Of a stretch of DNA of 64,000 nucleotides, positions 21,717 through 33,366 are shown one piece after another; position 1 is the stretch's first letter; the number at the start of each line of letters is the position of its first letter. The notes below the pieces were generated by a model. It made no database searches, was not told where the DNA came from, and was given only the letters and a program-made list of their open reading frames with translations. This DNA comes from Agapetus fuscipes. Lineage: Eukaryota; Arthropoda; Insecta; Trichoptera; Glossosomatidae. The stretch lies in the NCBI GenBank assembly GCA_951799405.1, contig OX637363.1:2046001-2110000 (forward strand), read 5' to 3'. A program made the translations under genes and the position numbers.

Positions 21717-24700
21717 CTATGGTGTGTTCTTTGGAGGCGGGGACAGGCTGACAACCGCGTTGAATCTGAAAAAAATAACAAAAATAATTTTAAAATCGCA
21801 AGAACTTCCATGTAACATTGGGGATTCACATGACATGCATTCTCACAAGCAGACACGTAAAAGTTAGCGCTTGCGCATGCCGCATATGAACCTGCAACAA
21901 AATAACCAAATCTCAAATGGCCATACACCCTGCAACTTCTGCTGACCTTCCCTGAAACAGGGGTGACTTATGCAAAGTCAACCATTTTCTAGAGCATGGT
22001 TGATAAGCCGCATACCAACCTATAATTTACAAAAAAATTATAAACTTGAAAAACCCTAGCCCTAGCCGCCAGCATTCAGATCAACTGCCATTTCTTTCTG
22101 TCCTTACATACTTCTTTCATTTCATCCAGAGTCATTACTTCTTCAAACAAGCTCTCCTTTTATTGTGACTCTGGATTTGCATGTATATTTGAAAAAATAA
22201 TTCTATAGGTAAGAATGTATCAAAAAATTACATAAGATTAAATTAAAGTTTTTTCCTACTTACTTACTTAATTCGATTTTAAATAGTTGCTAAGAAATTG
22301 ATTTGAAAATGTAATATAGAACTAAGATTTTACCCTGCATTCACACAAGCATCTGTTTTTGCAGAAGGTTAAAAAAAAGAGAAAAAAACATTTTAATTCA
22401 AAAAAACAAATAAGAGTATTTCTATACACAAAAAAATTAACATATATTTTAGGATGATGTATTTTGTGAGCGCTGTTTCCTTTTGGTGTCTCAAGAGCCC
22501 TCTGCGAGCTTGATCGTCGTTGTTGAAAGTGCCCATTCTCAAGCAATACCCTATTGCTATAAGCCTGGATTGACCTTTAGTGACTGGTCTTTGGTAAAGG
22601 TATATGAATTTTTCATCCAGCGAAGAGCATACTTATTTAAAAATATAAATTATTTTTTAAATTGTTTGTGTATTAACACTGTGAAAATTCATATTCAATA
22701 ATATTTCATTTATTAAATTGAAAAATTTCAAATCAAAACAGTGTTTTGTATTTTCACGATTATAATAATGAAAATACAAAACAGTGTTTTGATTTGAAAT
22801 TTTTCAATTAAATAAATAAAATATAAATAAATGTTATAAATATTTAAAAATTAAAATGGTAAAAACATGGTTTTAATTCACTTTATTATTTTTGTTTTGC
22901 TCAAACATTTTCGCCTAATGAGGCATCTTCAGGAGCAGAATGGTTACAAATTTATTTTTATAAAATAATTTTCAAAACAATTTTTTTTCCAAAACAAAAG
23001 CAAAATTCATAGATAAAAAAAAATTAAGCACAAATGTAAGATTCAAAAATGCATTATTGTTATATAAATGTTACATTTTTTGTGCTCTGCCGGGACTCGA
23101 CCCCACAACCTTCCATTGACGAGTCAAAAGTGTTGCACTTGACAACGGACCGGTCCAAATTAGTAAATCAGAATCTTTTTTTAATCAATTACGTCTATTG
23201 ATTCTCACCCAGCGAAAGGCATATTTGAAAATATAAACGGAACCTTTTTTGTGCTCCGCCGGCATGCAAGCCCACAACCTTCCATTTCCGAGCCAAAAGT
23301 GTTAACCACTTGACCACGGACCGGTTCAAAATTAGTTAATCTTAACATTTTTTCAATCAATTAACGTCTATTGATTTCACTTAACATTATTAGTAATTAT
23401 AATCCACGACAAAAACACTTTAAAAAACAACAACAGCAAAACAATTATTATTCAACAACTCTTTTTAAAAAAAAGTATTGAAAACATAGTGTTTGATAAG
23501 CAAAACGGTTTAAATCTGCACGTAAAAAAGTTGATTGTTGTAAGAATTATGTCAATCCGCCGTTGGGTAGAGAAAGAAGCAAAAAAAAGGACAAAAAGAC
23601 ACTTCCGCAATTGAAAAAGTACTGGCTTCGGAAATGCCGAGAAAATATGTATTTTTGCCAGCATTTACTATTTTTTCGTCTTCACTTGGTTATGGATAAT
23701 TGGTGTAAGTCTGGCTTACATTATGAGTTGCAATAAGTCGTGATTTGAGTGGTAAAAATTGTTTTTGTTTATGGGGAAACATTATCTCGCTGTTTAGTCT
23801 GTAAATGAGAAAAGATAGATTGCAATTTAGTCTGTAAATGAGAAAAGATAGATTGCAATTTAGTCATAGAATAATGACAACTAAAGTTGAAGCGCCGTTT
23901 TTGTGTGAATCACACCTGTCGATGAATGTTAGGACCGTGAAAAAATTGGCGGTTGATCTGTAATGCTGACGGCTAAGACTAACCCCCGTATTCACGATCA
24001 AAACTGGCACTTACTTAAGGGCAAACTAGCGCTTAGATTGGGGAAATTCATTTCAAGAACAATACTTAAGGTAAAATTAGCGCTCAAGTGCTCCAAAAAC
24101 TAGCACTCAGGTAAGTAAGGTCGACACGTATATTAACCAACGCTTAAGCGCTGTCAAAATATTCCGTCATATTTCATTGTTATCACATTTTTTGTTTGAT
24201 TGTGAATTTACATGAAAAAATGAATTCTTACTATGAACATGATTTTTACGAGTGTATTAACATTGTTTTAGCGAGTTTATTTACATTGTTTGACCATCAG
24301 AATCGGGTTTGTTCTTCGGTATGGTCTAGGACCATACTGCAATGACAGATGAACTGTCAAAATATTCCGCCGCATTTCATCAGCACAGTTTTTGTTTGGC
24401 TGTGAATTATTTACATAAAATAATGAATTCTTACGATAAAGACAACATTAACGAGTACAAATCTATTTAAAAAAAAAAAAGAATTTAACATTTTATAATT
24501 TAACATACCGACCAATGATGCATTTGTATTTTTTTCTATGGTGTATTTTGCTACCAACCTCATGTGAATGTTTGACAGCTGTACCCTTTTTTACGACTTC
24601 TCTCTCGAACTCTCGCAAGAGCAACATGTCCGCTTGCTTTCATCCATTACAATTTATGTAATCTGGTGTAAGTTTGTGAACTAATTAATTAAATAAAAAT

Positions 24701-27607
24701 TGTAAACAGTCTTCTACAAAGTGCATTTATTATTTGGGGGAATACCACCAAAACCAGTGCCTAAAAAAATCAATCGCCAAATCCGGTCATTTTGCTCCAT
24801 CCGCACCGGAACAAGTGCTGCCATTTGGTCCTCCCAAGCTGGATGAGCGAACAATATGTGCAGGTTGGTTGCAATTTTTTTCGCTTACCCATTTTTATCA
24901 TCTGCAGTGTAATGGACAGTCCTGATGGATCCATCTGGCTCCACCAGGCTGTAGGATCCCTTGACGACGTCGCCTTCCCTGGTCTCCCACTGGCTCTTTG
25001 TGTCTCCGGTCAGGATGTCTGATACTCCGTAGTCAAACTTGTAGCCTGGCACGGCCTGGAAGTGAGAAATTATGGTTTACTGTAACCGCCATTTCTTCCT
25101 TTCCTTATATAACTCTTTCAACTCATTCATATACATCACCTTTTTCATACATTTTCTTCCTTGACTTATAGGTTGGTATGCAGCTGACCACCCATGCTGT
25201 AAAAATGGTTTACTTTGCCAATGTCACCCCTGTTTCAGGGAAGGACAGCAAGAGTTGCAGGGTGCATGTTAATTGTAGGTTTGGGTTTTTATGTTGTAGG
25301 TTCACATGAGGCATGTGCAAGCGTGAACTTGTACGTGTCTGCTTGTGAAAATGTGTGCTTGTGTGAATCTCCAATGTAACATATCTTTTCAATTTAGATT
25401 AGATTAGATTCTTCTATTACACTCACTTTGTATATCTCATTCTCTCACAATCTCCTCAATCTGATCACTCCATACTTTACTCGGTCTTCCCTTACCTCTT
25501 TGTCCTATCACACCTCGTCTGTATTTGTACTTTGTCCTGTGATGTGTACTGTGATATGCACCTTCGGAAAGAACGCGGCAATAAGTTATACTACACGCTT
25601 AGCTTAGTTGCGTTTTTTGGATTTAGAATTAATATACAAATATAGTGATATTTCAGATGTATCTTACATATTCATCGTAATAGTGGTGTGGGCTGTCGAA
25701 GCCAACAATTCCATGCTGCACGTGATGCTTGGCTATCTCATAGTCCACATCAAATTCTGGAGACGAGAAGCCCAAGGATGGACCGTCGTGTCTGTAGAGG
25801 TTGGACGAGGAGAAGGAATGACTGTGGGGATCGAATCCAATGGGCCATGCGCTGGCTGCAAGAACGGCGCCTAGAATGGACGATATCTGGCAAAATAATA
25901 ATAAAATTTGTTATAATTTTCATGGTTTGTGTATTAACACTGTGAAAATTCATTGTGAATTCCTTCTTAAAAACAACAAAAGAGCTAATTGAAGATTTTT
26001 AAAGTAGCATTTTTAAAAGGAAAATTGTGTTAAAATAGCATTTGAATGGTTTTTTATTCTTTTCAAATGGTGATTCGAACCCGCAACTTTCAATTTGCGA
26101 GTCCGAAGTGCTGCCACTGGACTACGGGCAGCTCAAATTAAATTTTAATTCCTTTTTAAAAAAACAAAGCGATATTTTTTATTTGAAACACTGCTTTTTT
26201 CCATTCGTTTATTTGTCATTATATAATTATTTATTTGACATATTTAAATGCCTGATGATGGTCAATATATGACCGAGAACTTTTGTAATAGAAATAAATA
26301 ATAAAAAATAAAATAAAGGAGTGGGAAAAACAGTGTATCAAATAAAAATATTACTTTGTTTTTAAAATTATTATTAAAAAGGAATTAAAATTAAATTTGA
26401 CCGGTCCGTAGTCCAGTGGCAGCACTTCGGACTCGTAAATTAAACGTTGTGGGCTCGAATCACCTTTTGAAAAATAATAAAAAACCATTCAAATGCTATT
26501 TTCGCACAATTTTAATTATAAAATTACGTTTTGTATTCCATTTCTTTCATAATGAAGCTATACATTTTTATCTTAAATTTTTTCTTTTGTTTTTTCTTCA
26601 CCACACACAATTTATAAATCTTTCATCATTCCTTGTTTTAACATGTCCATAGCTTATCGCATTTTGCACACCTTCATTTTCACTATATTTATCAAACTTT
26701 CACATTAAAATTAAAAAATGTAAAACATATTAGACCAATTTTCGCTTATTCATAAAATAACAAACAAATACTAAAATGATTTTTTTTTTTAATTGTTCAC
26801 TTTGCCAATGTCACCCCTGTTTCAGGGAATGTCGGCAAGAGTTGCAGGGCTTATGTTCATTTGAGGTTTGGATTTTATTTGTAAGTACACAATCAGCATT
26901 TGTAAGCGCGAACTACACGTGTTTGTTTGTGGGCATACATCTGAGAGCTTTGAATGAATATATCCTTGCAACTTAGATTATAGATTATAGATTTATTTTA
27001 GTTGTAGCTAAAACATGTGGTGCTATCTCTCTCTGACTTGTTAATTTCACTTCATACCAACACCCTCTAGAGCGAGATAGAACAATCTGAGGTTTTGTTT
27101 ATATTTGAAAACAAAAAATTAGTAATATTTTTTTGTGTTGATCTGTTAACACAGTGAAAACCATTTTTATAAATATTTAAAAATATAAATGGTAAAACAT
27201 TGTTTTAATTCACTTTATTATTTTCGTTTTGCTCGAATATTTTCGCGAAGATGTCTCTTTACAAGATGTGTCTTTAGAAGATGCCTCATTAGGCGAAAAT
27301 ATTCGAGCAAAAACACAAAATAATAAAGTGAATTAAAACAATGTTTTACCATTTATATTTTTAAATATTTATTTTTAAAAAACAAGTAGTTATTTTTTTT
27401 TAATATTTAATTAACTGCGATCCCTGTTTCACTCAATTTAAAAAATGACACATTTGAAAAAATATTTTAAGTTAGATCCCGAATGCATACGACTCCTTCA
27501 GGGATATCCATATGCAAAAAGTGGCACAATTTGTGTAGCTTAGTTGCCTTTTTTTAGATACTTTTTTTAAGGTAAAATCACTGGTTTGTACTCACAGTAA
27601 AAAACAT
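21717..27607 (-). CDS. RR-2 cuticular protein, CPR-2 (4 exons)
   Basis: Secreted chitin-binding cuticle protein. Exons on the minus strand: 27607-27596, 25886-25668, 25055-24889, 21765-21717; 447 nt, 148 aa, frame kept at all joins. Signal peptide [17 protein letters not shown], with intron 1 after codon 4. The middle region (about residues 18-77) is unlike the other five: no SSQS motif, with acidic, His and aromatic residues and a PHHYYDEY end. RR-2 domain residues 78-133 begin [13 protein letters not shown] and contain [19 protein letters not shown] and HYTADDKNG. The C-terminus [15 protein letters not shown] is proline-rich, not His-rich. The RR-2 exon resembles that of CPR-1 (shared KFDYGVSD and KSQWETR), suggesting they are sister copies. 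Intron 3 (3.1 kb) and intron 1 (1.7 kb) contain hairpin elements, SINEs and LINE-C. The RR exon is certain; the chain of exons is strongly supported by phase. Confidence 0.88.
21785..22200 (-). mobile_element. LINE-A C-terminus and 3' UTR (CPR-2 intron 3)
   Basis: Family A at 21785-22030 and the reverse of the KKWQL..NAGG end of the ORF at 22060-22190. Confidence 0.7.
22441..22640 (-). mobile_element. SINE-1a, head truncated
   Basis: Body segments GAGCCCTCTGCGAGCTTG and GACTGGTCTTTGGTAAAGG. Confidence 0.65.
22708..22817. repeat. Hairpin H2
   Basis: 49-bp inverted arms (22708-22756, 22769-22817) around a 12-base loop; near perfect. Confidence 0.85.
22830..23015. mobile_element. Hairpin element H3, one arm degraded
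   Basis: The minus strand carries the cleanest copy of the motif: CTGAAGAT, stem GCCT-CATT-AGGC, then GAAA (22909-22932). The right arm is truncated. Confidence 0.65.
23080..23395 (-). repeat. Tandem duplicated SINE-1 heads
   Basis: Two minus-strand SINE-1 heads (about 23080-23160 and 23205-23330), each followed by the same flank AATCAATTA.CGTCTATTGAT, so the unit including its flank was duplicated. Confidence 0.65.
23790..23868. repeat. Short tandem duplication
   Basis: TTAGTCTGTAAATGAGAAAA and about 15 following bases occur twice in a row. Confidence 0.75.
24150..24470. repeat. Direct repeat, about 110 bp, two copies
   Basis: CTGTCAAAATATTCCG...AATGAATTCTTAC occurs at about 24155-24265 and 24353-24466, about 80% similar by eye. 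Confidence 0.65.
24497..24785 (+). repeat. Unclassified repeat R-U, copy 2
   Basis: Same sequence family as 3998-4280; ends about 100 bp before the CPR-2 RR exon. Confidence 0.6.
25080..25560 (-). mobile_element. LINE-C fragment split by family A (CPR-2 intron 2)
   Basis: LINE-C at 25080-25148 and 25413-25560. The plus-strand family A between is flanked by TTCTT on both sides. Confidence 0.75.
25149..25412 (+). repeat. Family A copy with 5-bp target duplication
   Basis: Full unit from CCTTGACTTATAGG to (GATTA)n, inserted in LINE-C with TTCTT repeated. Confidence 0.8.
26030..26500. mobile_element. Hairpin element H6 with inverted SINE-1 heads
   Basis: Arms of about 210 bp in inverted orientation, each carrying the same SINE-1 head (B box and GGACTCGTAAAT). 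The centre (26251-26280) reads CTGATGATGGTC..GACCGAGAAC, a stem-loop like that in H1, H3, H4 and H5. Confidence 0.75.
26790..26995 (+). repeat. Family A copy (GATTATA subfamily)
   Basis: Begins at GTTCACTTTGCCAATG and ends TTAGATTATAGATTATAG. Confidence 0.75.
27130..27370. mobile_element. Hairpin element H4 (CPR-2 intron 1)
   Basis: Arms of about 77 bp (27171-27246, 27293-27370). The right arm starts with GAAGATGCCTCATTAGGCG and AAAA. The left flank GTTAACACAGTGAAAA also occurs next to H1, H2 and H6. Confidence 0.8.
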
Positions 27608-27683
27608 TGCTTCACAGTTTTTCTATCTGTTTTCGGATGAAAAGAAATGGCTCGACTATCTCATTAAAATGGCCTGTCGAAAC

Positions 27684-27690
27684 TTTTATA
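27684..27690 (-). promoter_or_regulatory. CPR-2 TATA box
   Basis: TATAAAA on the minus strand about 80 bp upstream of the ATG at 27607. I see no clear CAGT initiator 30 bp on. Confidence 0.6.
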
Positions 27691-27889
27691 CTAAAATGAC
27701 AATTTTCCCCTGGAGTGGGAACAATGTCATAATACTTGAGTGAACATATTTAAACTTACAATCAGTTAACATACTTCAATGATTTTCAGACTTTTTTGGT
27801 TGTCATAATAAGCTGTCATATTTATTTAAAAACTTGACAGTTGACATGAAAATGTGTCTCTATTGAAGTTTTTAAAAATACATTTGTGA

Positions 27890-28345
27890 AGGGCTTGTAT
27901 GAAGAAGGTTATGACTCTGGAGGAAATTAAAGAAGTATGTAAGCATTGAAAGAAATGGCGGATGATCTGTAATGTTGGCGGCTAGGGTTTATTAAAGTGA
28001 AATTGGTTTTATGATTTAGTTTTTTTTTTTTTTTTTTAATGTCCATGTTTATATTATTTATTGATTTAAAAAATGTAATTTGTGATGTAAGTTCCTTGAC
28101 TTATAGGTTGGTATGCGGCTGACCACCCGTACTGTAAAAATGGTTCACTTTGCCAATGTCACCCCTGTTTCAGGGAAGGACGACAAGAGTTGCAGGGCTT
28201 ATGTTCATTTGAGATTGGGTTTTTATATTGTAGGTCCACATGCGGCATGTGTTAGCGCGAAATTATACATGTCTGCTTGTGGGAATGCATTTAATATAAA
28301 TCTTACATGATTTATATCTTTGCAGCCTAGATTAGATTAGATTAG
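27890..28345 (+). mobile_element. LINE-A 3' end with family A
   Basis: C-terminal codons ([14 protein letters not shown]) at 27899-27950, AT-rich 3' UTR, then family A at 28097-28345 with GATTA tail. Confidence 0.8.
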
Positions 28346-28489
28346 AAGACGAATGCGACTCAATAACCTATTTTGCCAGACCAGAAACAGGTCAATTTAT
28401 AGACAAACAATTAAATTTTATTCTAAGTTGTCAAGATATATTTAGTTTAAGATCCTGACACTGTGGAAATGAAATAAGTATGTACGGAC

Positions 28490-29040
28490 ATCTGTACCAT
28501 GGTTGATCTGTAATTTTGGCGGCTATGTTTTTTAAAATTAGAATTTGTTTTCCATTTTAGTTTTCATGTTCATACATATTATTATTTATTAATTTTAAAA
28601 ATGTAATTTTTGTAGTGTATGTTCCTTGATTTAAAGGTTGCTATGCGGCTGACCGCCCATGCTGTAGAAAATGGTTCACTTTGCCAATTTCTTCCCTGTT
28701 TCAGAGAAGGTCGGCAAGAGTGGCAGGGTGTATGTTTATTTGAGATTTGGGTGTTTATATTGTAAGTCCACATGCGGCATGTTTAAGCGCGAACTTGTAC
28801 GTGTCTGCTTGTGAAAATGCATATAATGTGAATCCTTAATGTAAGATATCTTTGCAACTTAGATAAGATTAGATTAGATTAGATGTGGACAATATAAAAA
28901 TCCAAATCTCAAATGAACACACACCCTGCAACTCTTGCCATCCTTCCCTGAAACAGGGGTGACATTGGCATAGTGAACCATTTTTTTTACAGTATGGGTG
29001 GTCAGCCGTATACCATCCTATAAGTCAAGGAACTTTAAAT
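28490..29040. mobile_element. LINE-A 3' end (+) abutting family A (-)
   Basis: 28505-28884 is a plus-strand LINE-A 3' UTR and family A. 28885-29035 is a minus-strand family A joined tail to body. Confidence 0.7.
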
Positions 29041-29069
29041 TAAAATAATAATAAATGAACGCAACTAAG

Positions 29070-29370
29070 CTACACATATAGTGTAACTTCTTGCCGCGTT
29101 ATCCCCGAAGGGGTCGCATGTGGCGAGTTGAACCTATTTATTTTTACAGGTAAGGGGGCCGGCCTTACGCCAACCACTTCAGTTGAAGTGGGGGTTTCCC
29201 AGCTCCCGAGAGAGCTGGTACTCATTTCTTGTGAAGGCTGAGTAAACCTTGCCGGTATTATTATTTTGGAGTTTGAAATAAACACCGAAACGGGAAATCA
29301 TTTCTGACACCCTCGCGCTCGGTGGGATTCGAACCCGAGCACTCTACCAACTGAGCTATCGACCGGACAT
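29070..29370 (-). mobile_element. SINE-2
   Basis: Minus strand, head TCGATAGCTCAGTTGGTAGA, B box GTTCGAATCCC, tail AAGAAGTTACACTATATGTG. Confidence 0.82.
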
Positions 29371-29375
29371 ATAAA

Positions 29376-29658
29376 TAATAATAATATTAGCATGATTTAT
29401 TTGGTGAGCGCTGATTTTGTGTGTATTACATCTCAAGAGCCCTCTGCGAGCTTGGTCGTCGCTGTAGAAAGCGCCAATTCTCAAGCAAGTTCCAGTTGTT
29501 GTAAGGTTGGATGGACCTTTCAGTGACCGGTCTTTGGTAAGGGTTTATGAATTTTTCAACCCAGCGAAGAGCACATTTGGAAATATAAATGGTATATTTT
29601 TGTGCTCCGCCGGGATTCGAATCTACAACTTTCTTGCCACTGGACTACGGACCGGTCC
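29376..29658 (-). mobile_element. SINE-1a
   Basis: Minus strand with a deletion in the head; ends in the ATTATTATTA tail. Confidence 0.75.
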
Positions 29659-29850
29659 AAGAATACCAATGCACCATCGTCCGCAGATCTGAGTGTCTGC
29701 CTCCTCACATTCATCTCAACAGGCGAAATCATGTCAGTCAGATAAGGTGTAGCCAAGCCATTGATGGCTTTATATACCATCAGATAAACAAGGTAGACAA
29801 TCCTTAGATTTGTGACATATCTAAGGATAGCATCCATCTTATTTTTCTTT
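29659..29850 (-). mobile_element. LINE-B fragment
   Basis: Reverse strand encodes [18 protein letters not shown] and [11 protein letters not shown], as in 34487-34999. Confidence 0.75.
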
Positions 29851-29984
29851 ACAACATTTCCAAATACCTAAACAATTATACAACACCAAGAAAATAAATT
29901 AAATAGTTCACAATTCATTCATTTTCATTGTTGAACTGTATTTACAAACATTAAAAGCAAAAAATACGTTTTATTTTTTGCAAA

Positions 29985-30165
29985 AAGCGCTATCTACCGT
30001 CAACAAATCATACTTTCTGTTTCACGTACATTTTTTACTCACTGTATGAAAAAAACACTCGTTGCGTATTATTATCAGCAGTTGGAATAAAAGTGTTTCT
30101 TTTTGTGTCACTATGATAGCTTTTTTAGTTCAACGGTAGATGGCGTTTTTAAAAAAATATATTTA
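29985..30165. mobile_element. Possible MITE-4
   Basis: Imperfect inverted ends AAAAGCGCTATCTACCGTCA and the reverse of ACGGTAGATGGCGTTTTT. No clear target duplication. Confidence 0.45.
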
Positions 30166-30579
30166 AAAAAAATTACAACAGAAGTAATGGATAGGTACCT
30201 TTAGTTATTTTTTATACTAAATCTCAAGTGAAGAAAAGCCCATGCGATATGTGTAAGCGCGCACTTAAACGTGCTTCTTATTACTTTTATTATATTGTCC
30301 ACACTACCCGTGATCTATGTAGCAACAATCCCACAAGGAGTGCCACCCGAGGTATACTATTAGCTTCAATAACATCGAACCACTAACTTTTAGAGTCATG
30401 CGCATGCCTCTGACTTAGAGATTTTTGTTTTGTCGCTTGAGAAAATTTATAGCTATGCATGAGCGTCTATGTGTTGTGGGTCCTTCCGACACATACATAC
30501 TGGACGGGTATGACGAGGGTTTGATCATTCGTGTCTGCTTCTGATAATGCATGTAATATGACTCTTAAATGTAATATAT

Positions 30580-30922
30580 TGTAACAAACTATGAAATCAA
30601 AGTACCCACGCGCACCTATACATGTACGATAGTGTGGGTAGAACAATCTGGGAGTAGTCGATGATGGTGGTAGTGCATAGAAAGGCGTTTTGGTGTGAGA
30701 AATAAATCGGAGAATCATCTGGAATATGTGAGAAAGATCTTTTTTGTACTTATATATAGGGACTGCAATGGTGCGGAGAGCGATTAGTCGCTCCAAGCAT
30801 TTTGTCGTGAAGACCAATATACGTAGAAATTATCAATTATTGTAAATTGTGAACCAAACCAAGTAAAATAAATAAATGCAGTTTAATAAAAAAAGAACCC
30901 CACTAAAATCATAACTATAACA
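30580..30922 (+). mobile_element. Solo LTR, group B
   Basis: TGTAACAAACTATG start, TATATATAGGGACTGCAATG core promoter block, TGTAAATTGTGAACC and AATAAA near the end, last bases ATAACA. Confidence 0.65.
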
Positions 30923-31262
30923 AAGATTAAAGATTACAGAAAGACTGCAGATTCAGCCCATTCATTAAAACTGCCTAATTATTATTCAACGTTACCTGTG
31001 CAGAACTGGATATCCAGAAACCGTGACAAATTAAAACCCACGAAAGTATTTTTTAAGAGACGCCATGACACAACGCATGGTTTTGTAAATGTGAATTTGT
31101 TTGAACGGTTCTGAATCAAAAGCGACGATTTTCTTTAGCATTTTCCTAAAAAAAAGTGTGTACTCTAATTTAAAAAAAAAAAAACTACATCCGGTTGACG
31201 GCCCAATGGTTAGCGCATTGGCTTTTAGAACTAAAAATCTTACGGTACTATTCTTAAACATT

Positions 31263-31792
31263 GTAGTCGTCCGTTGAGCCCACGCTTTGACAAACTAATG
31301 ATGCATTTGTATGAAGACCCTGTCAATCTGAATTTGACCGGTCCGTAGCTCAGTGGTATCTAACACTGCGGACTCTGAATGGGAAGGTTGTGGGTTCGAA
31401 TCCCGGCGGAGCACAAAAAATAAATACTATTTATATTTTCAAAATTTCTCTTCGCTGGGTTGAAAAATTCATAAACCTTAGCCAATGACCGGTCACCAAA
31501 GGTCCATCAAGCCTTACAGCAACTGGGTCTTGCTTGAGTATTGGCGCTTTGTAGCGACGACAAAGCTCGTTCACCTCTGCGGCACTACAACAAGCGTCAT
31601 AGATCCCTAGAGTCTCTAGAATCTAGAGAGTCTCCCGCACAGGATTTCTTAAAAAAAAAACCAAGATGGCCGCAAGTGAAGTTTTTTCATACAAATATTA
31701 CCAAAAAACGGTAGGTAAGAATGACCGTGGTGATGAGACTTCCAACCCAGGTAGCATTAGTTTGTCAAAACGTGGGCTCAACCGACGACTAA
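31263..31792. mobile_element. MITE-2 with SINE-1b inside
   Basis: Same inverted ends as 7487-7698. Split by a plus-strand SINE-1b at 31336-31655 that keeps A box TAGCTCAGTGG, B box GTTCGAATC and the CCCGCACAGGATTTC tail. Confidence 0.82.
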
Positions 31793-31929
31793 AATTTCTA
31801 AGGATAGCTCCGTTAGGCTATTGACTGATTATTTTAGTATGCAAATTGAGAACTTCAATTGAGTGGCTGTAAAAGCCATTATATATAACAGAAAAAAAGG
31901 AAAAAATATATTTAAACTTTAGAAATACT

Positions 31930-32560
31930 CATAACGAGTTGATTTAAGAAATCTGATGAACAGTCTTATAAGTTATAAGCACAGTGTAATGGGAACGATT
32001 GGAAGAATTGCAAGAAATAGGAAACTTACGAAGAATATGAGATTGGCGGTCCACAATGGTATATTGGTTCCGACATTGATGTATGGAAGTGAGGCGTGGA
32101 CAGTTAATGAATGTGAGCTGAGTAAAGTATGTACGGTTGAAATGGCTTTCCTGAGAGCAATGGCTGGAAAAACACTGAATGATAGAGTACGTAATGATTG
32201 GGTGATGAACGAGTGTGGTATAAAAGAGAATATGAGAATGAAAGTACAAAAAAGTACGATGAGATGGTTCGGACATCTCGAAAGAATGGATGATGAACGA
32301 CTAACGAAGAAAGTGTACAAAGGAAATGTCAGAGGAAAGCGCGGAAGGGGAAGGCCGAGGAAAGAATGGTTAGACCAAATAGGTGAGATTGCGAAAGAAT
32401 GGAACCTGCAGAGTGAAAATAAGAGAAGAGTATGTATGAAAAAGGTGATGAATATTGAGGAAATGAAAGTGGTTTGTAAGGACAGAAAAAAGTGGAGGCG
32501 CATCTGCGGAGGTACCGGCCACCCCTAGTGGAATGGCGGCAGGATACAGTACAGTAACAG
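31930..32560 (+). mobile_element. LINE-C, longest C-terminal ORF
   Basis: An open frame at 31956-32528 encodes 190 residues of the C-terminal part of a non-LTR retrotransposon polyprotein: [68 protein letters not shown] and a Lys/Arg-rich end. The catalytic FADD region is missing, so it is 5' truncated. The tail is GGAATGGCGGCAGGATACAG with (ACAGT)n. Confidence 0.85.
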
Positions 32561-32714
32561 TACAGTTTCCTCTTTTTGTCACTTTGATCACAATGACACT
32601 AAGTGCCTTTTTATATCAACCATTCAATTGTTGAACTAAAAATACATGTTCATTTCAACTTACATATGAAAATCGTTCTTTGTTAGAGAGAGAACAGAAT
32701 CGCTCCTAGTATTT

Positions 32715-33366
32715 TCTTAACTAATAGATTGGTATGAGGCTGACTTCCGATTCTGTAAAAACTTGGTTCACTTTTGCCAATGCCACCACGGTGTAAGAAA
32801 AAGGCGGCAGGAATTTTTGTTCATGAGAGCTTTGGGTTCTTTTCCATGTACACGTGCAGCACATATAATCGTGAACTTACATGTCCTCTGCGAGCTTGGT
32901 CATCGCTATGCAAAGCGCCAATCTTCAAGCAAGACCCAGTTGTTGTAAGACTGCATGAAACTTTGGTTCCGGTCTTTGATAATCTAAATCTAAATCTAAG
33001 CTGCAAAGATATGTATCGTTTGAGATTCATATTAAATGCATTCCCACAAGCAGACATGCATAATTTCGCGCTAACACATGTCGCATGTGGACCTACAATA
33101 TAAAAAACCCAATCTCAAATGAACATAAGCTCTGCAACTCTTGCCGGCCTTCCCTGAAGCAGGGGTGACATTGGCAAAGTGAACCATTTTTTACAGTATG
33201 GGTGGTCAGCCGCATACCAACCTATCAGTCAAGGAATATGAATAATTCAACCCAGCAAAGAGCATTTTTAAAAACATTAATTGTATATTTTTTGTACTCC
33301 GCTGGGATTCGAACCCACAGCATTCCATTAACGAGTCCGTAGCGTTGCCACAAGACTACGGACCCA
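32715..33366. mobile_element. Family A, then SINE-1 split by family A
   Basis: 32715-32878 is a diverged family A (+). A minus-strand SINE-1 spans 32880-32981 and 33237-33366. A minus-strand family A (32982-33236) lies in the middle. Confidence 0.7.

Noticed and set aside
28113..28310. A recurring open frame of about 65 codons ([17 protein letters not shown]...) in many family A copies
   Set aside because: It is the same stretch of repeat DNA read in one frame. Other copies are shifted or stopped, and it lies in a LINE 3' UTR, so selection on a protein is unlikely.
31956..32528. The 190-codon frame as a host gene
   Set aside because: It matches the C-terminal end of a non-LTR retrotransposon found in many pieces across the window.
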